From contig CAZFTJ010000009.1 of assembly GCA_964521865.1 (NCBI GenBank), positions 1 through 64,000 on the forward strand: 64,000 nt of DNA, in the 5' to 3' direction. This DNA is from CAYSRJ01 sp964521865. GTDB taxonomy: Bacteria > Spirochaetota > B62-G9 > DRHN01. Below, in pieces: positions 59,931 through 64,000 of this stretch. The position numbers and the translations under genes were made by a program. Below the pieces are notes generated by a model. That model had not been told where the DNA came from. It did no database searches and saw nothing but the letters and a program-made list of their open reading frames with translations. Position 1 is the first letter of the stretch, and the number at the start of each line of letters is the position of its first letter.

Positions 59931-61013
59931 ATGCAGTACAGAAAACTGGGAAACAGCGGATTGATTGTCAGTGTTCTCTCATTGGGCACCATGCAGTTCG
60001 GGAGAAAGATGAACATGGGCAATCTGGATCAAAAGGCGACGAACGAAATGGTGCATTGCGCCCTTGATCATGGGATCAATTTTGTGGATACCGCCGATGT
60101 GTACAGCCTGGGAGAGAGCGAAACGCTCGTCGGTAATGCGCTGAAGGGCATACGGGAGGAAATCGTGCTTGCGACCAAGGTCCGGCTCCCCATGAGCGAT
60201 AATTTCAACAGGAGCGGGGCGACGCGGGTGAACATCATACGCGGCATAGAAAGCAGTCTAAAGCGTCTGCAGACCGATTACGTTGATTTATACCAAGTGC
60301 ACGGCTGGGACAGCAATACTCCTCTCGAGGAAACGGTCCGCACTCTCGACGATCTCGTCCGACAGGGGAAGGTGCGTTATATCGGTCTCAGCAACTACCT
60401 TGCCTGGCAGGCGGCTACGGCGGTTGGCATTCAGGAGAAGGGTCAGCTTGAAAAGTTCGTGACTGCCCAGATGCACTACAGCCTCGTTGACAGAGGTCTC
60501 GAGCACGAATGGATCTCTTTTGCACGGTACCACAATATGGGAATACTCGTGTGGAGCCCTCTGGCCGGAGGTTTTTTAAGCGGAAAGTACGACAGGAGAG
60601 CTTCTGCGCCTGACGGGACCAGATTCGCTGAAGCCGGAAGGTTCGTGCCCTTTGACAAAGAAAGAGGCTACAGAATCGTCGATGTTCTCCGCGAGGTGGC
60701 GGACAGGCACGTTGTTTCACCGGTACAGGTGGCATTGAAGTGGCTCGTCGACAGACCGGCGGTAAGCTCGGTGATCATTGCGGCGAGAAAGATCGCCCAT
60801 CTCGAGGACAATATAAAATCCCTCGAGCTGGTACTGTCCGAAGAAGACCGCACAAAACTGGATGAGGTTTCGCATCCGGGCACGCCGTATCCGAAGTGGA
60901 TGGTTCTACAGCTCGATCAGGCCGAAGACCCGAGACCGAAGATACTCGAGCCTGAACGGTTTGCAGACGGCGGCCCGTGGAAAGACCTGCGGGGAAGCAC
61001 ATGGCAACTGTGA
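59931..61013 (+). CDS. Aldo/keto reductase, 360 aa
   Basis: NADPH-dependent TIM-barrel oxidoreductase of the AKR/voltage-gated-K-channel-beta-like group. It has MQYRKLGNSGLIVSVLSLGTMQFG, the catalytic FVDTADVYSLGESE (Asp, Tyr), ATKVRL (Lys) and YQVHGWD (His). GLSNYLAWQ, WSPLAGGFLSGKY and SSVIIAARKIAHLEDN bind the cofactor. The start is ATG 59931 after GAGGAGGT; the open frame runs back to 59877 inside the preceding gene. It lies 28 bp after the LpxB-like gene and is convergent with the fucose-isomerase-like gene. Confidence 0.93.
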   Translation: MQYRKLGNSGLIVSVLSLGTMQFGRKMNMGNLDQKATNEMVHCALDHGINFVDTADVYSLGESETLVGNALKGIREEIVLATKVRLPMSDNFNRSGATRVNIIRGIESSLKRLQTDYVDLYQVHGWDSNTPLEETVRTLDDLVRQGKVRYIGLSNYLAWQAATAVGIQEKGQLEKFVTAQMHYSLVDRGLEHEWISFARYHNMGILVWSPLAGGFLSGKYDRRASAPDGTRFAEAGRFVPFDKERGYRIVDVLREVADRHVVSPVQVALKWLVDRPAVSSVIIAARKIAHLEDNIKSLELVLSEEDRTKLDEVSHPGTPYPKWMVLQLDQAEDPRPKILEPERFADGGPWKDLRGSTWQL

Positions 61014-61050
61014 GGTGATTCTACCGGTCCTCCGAGCGGCGGCATTCGTG

Positions 61051-62427
61051 CTACAGCTCATCAACAGCCAGTCCGAGCGCACGCGCCATCAGCCGTATTT
61101 CGACTCCTCTATGGCCCGTTATGATGAGGTTGTGATGTGAGTAGAACCGGTCCATCAGGTTGTAGCCGTTTTTTACCCGTATCAGCGCTCCGTTTCTGCA
61201 GTCGGTACCGGGATACCGGACATAGCCTGTCAACTCCCCCTGGATTACCTGCAGCTTTGCAAGCGTGGGGTCGAGCTTTGCGAGGGTAACCGGTCCGACC
61301 GGCATACGTCCGTCGATGGCCGTTGCATTGTCGTCGACGATGGCGAGAACCTTGGGACGCAGCGTCCATTCCGTACAGAACGGCCGGGGTACGACCCCGA
61401 AATATCCGCAGTGCACGACGAGCATATGATTTTCCGGTTCATCCACGTCCGGGAATTTATCGATTTTTTCATGCTTCAGGGCTGCAGGGCCCATCAAAAA
61501 GGGGTAGATGTTGCTCATCATAATCGGCGCATCGAGGGATGTGTGGATGATGAACTTGGTTAAAAGAGACATGACATCGGCCTCGCACGCCCACATGATG
61601 CCGAGCTCCTCGTAGAGCATATTCCAGGCGAGGCAGGGAGTCGTGTCTGAATAGAATGATTCATTGAGGCAGTTGATGCCCACTCCCCGGATAGCGCCCT
61701 CTTTCTCGATTTCACGTTTTACCGCCATGTATACTTTTACTGCGCTGTTGAGCATGCGTCTCGATACGCCCTCGGTTTTGAGCTCTGCATCGGCGGCGGA
61801 TCCCGCGCTCGACGAGGGCTCTTTTGAGGATCCAACAAGCCTGTTCCAGTTTTTCCAGGCCTCTTCCGCTTCGCCGTCGCTGATTTTCTGTGCCTCCCCG
61901 CCCATTTTCTTGAAGCTCTTTTTAACGATTTGTATGCCGAATTTCTGCTGTATGCGTTCTGCACATTGTTTCTCCCACCAGTAGAACCGTTTGAAGATGT
62001 CACCCTGCATCCCTTCACCCGGATTGTCCTGAAATACGAGAAATTTAGTTTTTTTCATCGACCGTTTCAGGGCAAGGCTTTTACATATCTTCTTTGTGAG
62101 GCCCAGGTTGTAGGGGGAAAATACATTCAAGCCCTCTGTTTTAAAGAAATTTACTATTTCCCAGTCCCACATTTTGACCGTGCCGAATTCAGACGTTGCC
62201 ACGATCATCGGCAGCCCTGTCTTTTTCAGGACGTCGGCCTTCCCGTATGCCTCTCCAACGAGCTGCGGGAAAATAACCGCATCCGCATCGGGCAGGTGTG
62301 ACCCTGTCTCAACCGGTTCCAGGAACTGTGCAACGTCTGAAATGAGCTTTTTCAGAGCTTTGAGCTGCGCATCGAATTCGTCCCTGTCGGCTGTTTTGAA
62401 AAACAGCGGTACGAGCCGTGATTTCAT
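61051..62427 (-). CDS. L-fucose/L-arabinose isomerase-like protein, 458 aa
   Basis: Protein of the FucI/AraA-related superfamily. The N-terminal Rossmann-like domain (PDADAVIFPQLVGEAYGKADVLKKTGLPMIVATSEFGTVKMWDWE) precedes a central domain and the metal region (INCLNESFYSDTTPCLAWNMLYEELGIMWACEADVMSLLT). A Ser/Ala-rich insertion (SSKEPSSSAGSAADAE, about 205-222) is present. True isomerases use Glu and Asp ligands plus a late His; here ACEADVMS and HHNLIITGH are candidates. GAGGAGGGTG precedes the ATG. It is divergent from a ribose-type ABC importer, so a role in the metabolism of that sugar is plausible. Confidence 0.82.
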   Translation of the reverse strand: MKSRLVPLFFKTADRDEFDAQLKALKKLISDVAQFLEPVETGSHLPDADAVIFPQLVGEAYGKADVLKKTGLPMIVATSEFGTVKMWDWEIVNFFKTEGLNVFSPYNLGLTKKICKSLALKRSMKKTKFLVFQDNPGEGMQGDIFKRFYWWEKQCAERIQQKFGIQIVKKSFKKMGGEAQKISDGEAEEAWKNWNRLVGSSKEPSSSAGSAADAELKTEGVSRRMLNSAVKVYMAVKREIEKEGAIRGVGINCLNESFYSDTTPCLAWNMLYEELGIMWACEADVMSLLTKFIIHTSLDAPIMMSNIYPFLMGPAALKHEKIDKFPDVDEPENHMLVVHCGYFGVVPRPFCTEWTLRPKVLAIVDDNATAIDGRMPVGPVTLAKLDPTLAKLQVIQGELTGYVRYPGTDCRNGALIRVKNGYNLMDRFYSHHNLIITGHRGVEIRLMARALGLAVDEL

Positions 62428-62507
62428 CGCACCCTCCTCATGTACGTTCTATTAACATCAACAATACTATATGGAAAAATTAAAAATTGGAATTTTTAAT
62501 CTTTATC

Positions 62508-62536
62508 TTGACAAAATACAACCCGCGCTGAATAAT
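62508..62536 (+). promoter_or_regulatory. Promoter of the ribose-type importer operon
   Basis: A perfect -35 TTGACA at 62508-62513 and a -10 AATAAT at 62531-62536 are 17 nt apart. The leader is about 30 nt and contains GGGAGGT before ATG 62574. The upstream spacer is AT-rich (AAATTGG/CCAATTTT-like: AAAAATTGG then AATTTTTAAT). Confidence 0.6.
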
Positions 62537-62573
62537 AAAAAGATAAAATTCTGTTTAAAGAGGGAGGTAGTTC

Positions 62574-63575
62574 ATGAAAAAATCAAAGCTGTTTCTTTTT
62601 ACCGTTGTGCTGCTGACGATTGCCGCATTTGCCGTCTTGATTCCTGCAACGCTTCTGGCAAAGGACGACAAACCCGGCAAGGGAATGTACTTCCGTCTTG
62701 TCACACATGGCGGAAACGATCCTTTCTGGGCGGTATTCCAGCAGGGCATGAGGGATGCGGCGGATGAGCTCGGCTGCAGGGCTGATATCGATCTCTGCGG
62801 GAGCGATCAGAACCTCATGCAAAAGCGTTTTCAGGAAGCGGTTGCAATGAGGCCCGACGGAATTGCGCTGGTCATCAATGACAACACCATGTGGGACAAG
62901 CCGGTTGCGGATGCGATCGCAAAGGGAATTCCGGTTATCGGTACGAACAACGATGATCAGATGGGCTCTGCGGGAAACGCACGTCTGTGCTATATCGGGC
63001 AGAATGAGCGGCGAGCCGGTTTGATGATCGGCAGGGCCGTTTTTGCTGCGGCGAAAGCAGGGGGCAAGAACATGCGGACCCTCAAGGTTGCCGCCGCAGT
63101 CGAAGTTCCCGGCGCAAACTACGGCGTTGTAAGAAGCCAGGGCATCAAGGATGCCATGGAGGAGTACGGCATACCGGGCGACATCGATATTATCGATGCG
63201 ACTCTTGATATGACGACTGCTGAATCGAGAATCACCTCCTATCTGATCGGGCATCCTGATACCGGTGCCATTTTCGGGCTCGGTGGAATCTGCACCGACA
63301 GGCTGACATCGGGTCTGAAGAATACGAAGAAGAGTCCCGGGCAGATTCCTGCAGGCGGGTTCGATGCAACTCCCGGCACCCTTACCGGCCTGAAAACCGG
63401 GTACATGGTTGCATCGATCGATCAACAGCAGTATCTGCAGGGGTATTTTTCGGTGTACGTGCTGTACCTGTATAAAAAGTACGGATTTACACCGCAGATC
63501 GATACAGGCGGTTATCTGATTACAAAGGATAATATCGCTCTTATCGAGAGCCTTTCGTCCAAGCATGTCAGATAA
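62574..63575 (+). CDS. Sugar ABC transporter substrate-binding protein, ribose (CUT2) type, 333 aa
   Basis: Periplasmic binding protein of Peripla_BP_4/RbsB type. Residues 1-29 form a signal peptide (FLFTVVLLTIAAFAVLIPATLLA|KD). The mature part starts MYFRLVTHGGNDPFWAVFQQGMRDAADELG, followed by GSDQNLMQKRFQEAVAMRPDGIALVIND, VIGTNNDD, YIGQNERRAGLMIG and the hinge GGFDATPGTLTGLKTGYM. It binds a pentose, hexose or autoinducer-like sugar. A permease gene of the same family starts 195 bp downstream, after a repeat-containing spacer. Confidence 0.93.
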   Translation: MKKSKLFLFTVVLLTIAAFAVLIPATLLAKDDKPGKGMYFRLVTHGGNDPFWAVFQQGMRDAADELGCRADIDLCGSDQNLMQKRFQEAVAMRPDGIALVINDNTMWDKPVADAIAKGIPVIGTNNDDQMGSAGNARLCYIGQNERRAGLMIGRAVFAAAKAGGKNMRTLKVAAAVEVPGANYGVVRSQGIKDAMEEYGIPGDIDIIDATLDMTTAESRITSYLIGHPDTGAIFGLGGICTDRLTSGLKNTKKSPGQIPAGGFDATPGTLTGLKTGYMVASIDQQQYLQGYFSVYVLYLYKKYGFTPQIDTGGYLITKDNIALIESLSSKHVR

Positions 63576-63595
63576 TAACAGCGTCGAATCTTTTT

Positions 63596-63637
63596 AATAC
63601 CGCCGGTGAGCGGCATTATCCGGTCGCGAAGCGTTCG
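63596..63637 (+). repeat. Palindromic intergenic repeat, copy E (partial)
   Basis: AATACCGC/GCGG and then ATTATCCGG TCGCGAAGCG correspond to the left part of copy A (18503-18550) and to the core of copies C and D, but the right arm (TTCG instead of TCCGGATAAT) has decayed. It lies between the binding-protein and permease genes. Further hairpins follow: GGCTGA/TCAGCC at about 63650-63686 and CGTGC/GCACG at about 63705-63719. Confidence 0.65.
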
Positions 63638-63770
63638 TACAACATAGGCTGAGCTCCGAAGGAGAACTTGCCGGGGTTCAGCCCTTGATTTTGATTATTT
63701 GGGGTCGTGCAGGTCGCACGGTGGTTGAACGGGAAAAAGGGATTAAAGATTTCGTGGGGAGAGAAGCGCC

Positions 63771-64000
63771 TTGTCAAACGATAAGTTTATGATTCGTTTT
63801 CTCAGCTACAGGGTATCGTTTACACTGATAGTGTTTGTTGTTCTGCTCATTTTTTTTGGAATTTTTTCAGCCGGACACACTTTCTTTGGGGTAGAAAACC
63901 TTACGGCCCTTGCGAAGCTCGCCCCCGACCTGGGTATTGTTGCACTCGGGGTCGGAACACTCATGATCGCCGGTGAGTTTGACCTTTCCGTTGCCTCGAC
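63771..64000 (+). CDS. Sugar ABC transporter permease, RbsC/CUT2 type (partial, cut by window end)
   Basis: The N-terminal 76 codons of an inner-membrane permease. One clear helix (FTLIVFVVLLIFFGIFSA) is followed by LAKLAPDLGIVALGVGTLMIAGEFDLSVAS, the hallmark of RbsC-type permeases. The start is TTG at 63771: GGGGAGAG lies about 7 nt upstream and no other start is near. The ATPase gene is not in the window. Confidence 0.85.
   Translation, partial: MSNDKFMIRFLSYRVSFTLIVFVVLLIFFGIFSAGHTFFGVENLTALAKLAPDLGIVALGVGTLMIAGEFDLSVAS

Overview
The window reads as chromosomal DNA of an anaerobic, diderm (Gram-negative) bacterium. An LptD/OstA-type outer-membrane protein, an LpxB-like glycosyltransferase, MurD and a secreted beta-barrel-like protein show a double envelope. 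A corrinoid methyltransferase pair, a biotin-dependent transcarboxylase-like set and split transhydrogenase genes fit a fermentative or syntrophic anaerobe. A spirochaete (Spirochaetota) is my best guess, but no single gene proves it. No rRNA, tRNA, CRISPR array, integrase or recognisable intact transposase was found.

Region 1 (1-13.4 kb, visibly AT-rich): an AraC-family regulator is followed by a plus-strand catabolic cluster. It holds an SDR dehydrogenase, a complete polyamine/opine-type ABC importer (ATPase, two permeases, binding protein), a VOC protein, a D-threonine-aldolase-like PLP enzyme, an amidohydrolase, a sugar-phosphate isomerase/epimerase-like TIM barrel, a decayed xylulokinase-type pseudogene and a second SDR.

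Region 2 (13.5-16.8 kb, minus strand, intermediate composition): a non-pyrrolysine MttB-family methyltransferase, its corrinoid protein and an SDR. The promoter regions of the Region 1 and Region 2 operons share an element of about 84 nt (2095-2178 plus; 16807-16889 minus) with about 66 identical positions. This suggests one regulon, plausibly under the AraC protein at 1058.

Region 3 (17.2-31 kb, GC-richer from here on): a dihydroorotate-dehydrogenase-like flavoprotein, pntAA-pntAB-pntB, then a seven-gene minus-strand cluster (KDPG aldolase, IclR regulator, KDG-type kinase, SDR, sugar-binding protein, two permeases) that looks like hexuronate/KDG catabolism. A queuosine-precursor-type transporter and a secreted barrel-like protein follow.

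Region 4 (31-45 kb): mostly housekeeping. It holds a radical SAM protein overlapping an EF-G gene, an amidohydrolase, a cold-shock protein, trpS, rpsU, murD, a UDP-sugar pyrophosphorylase, rdgB, a small membrane protein, an APC permease with C-terminal USP domains, an alpha/beta hydrolase and a [2Fe-2S] ferredoxin.

Region 5 (46-64 kb): a transcarboxylase-like trio (12S-like, small basic protein, 5S-like fused to a biotin domain), a beta-CASP RNase-like protein, an unusual DUF1638-HyuA fusion, envelope genes (lptD-like, GT2, LpxB-like), an aldo/keto reductase, a fucose-isomerase-like protein and the start of a ribose-type ABC importer that runs off the end. A family of palindromic intergenic repeats, twice preceded by a degenerate 9-nt tandem array, is scattered at 18.5, 18.6, 50.2, 52.0 and 63.6 kb.
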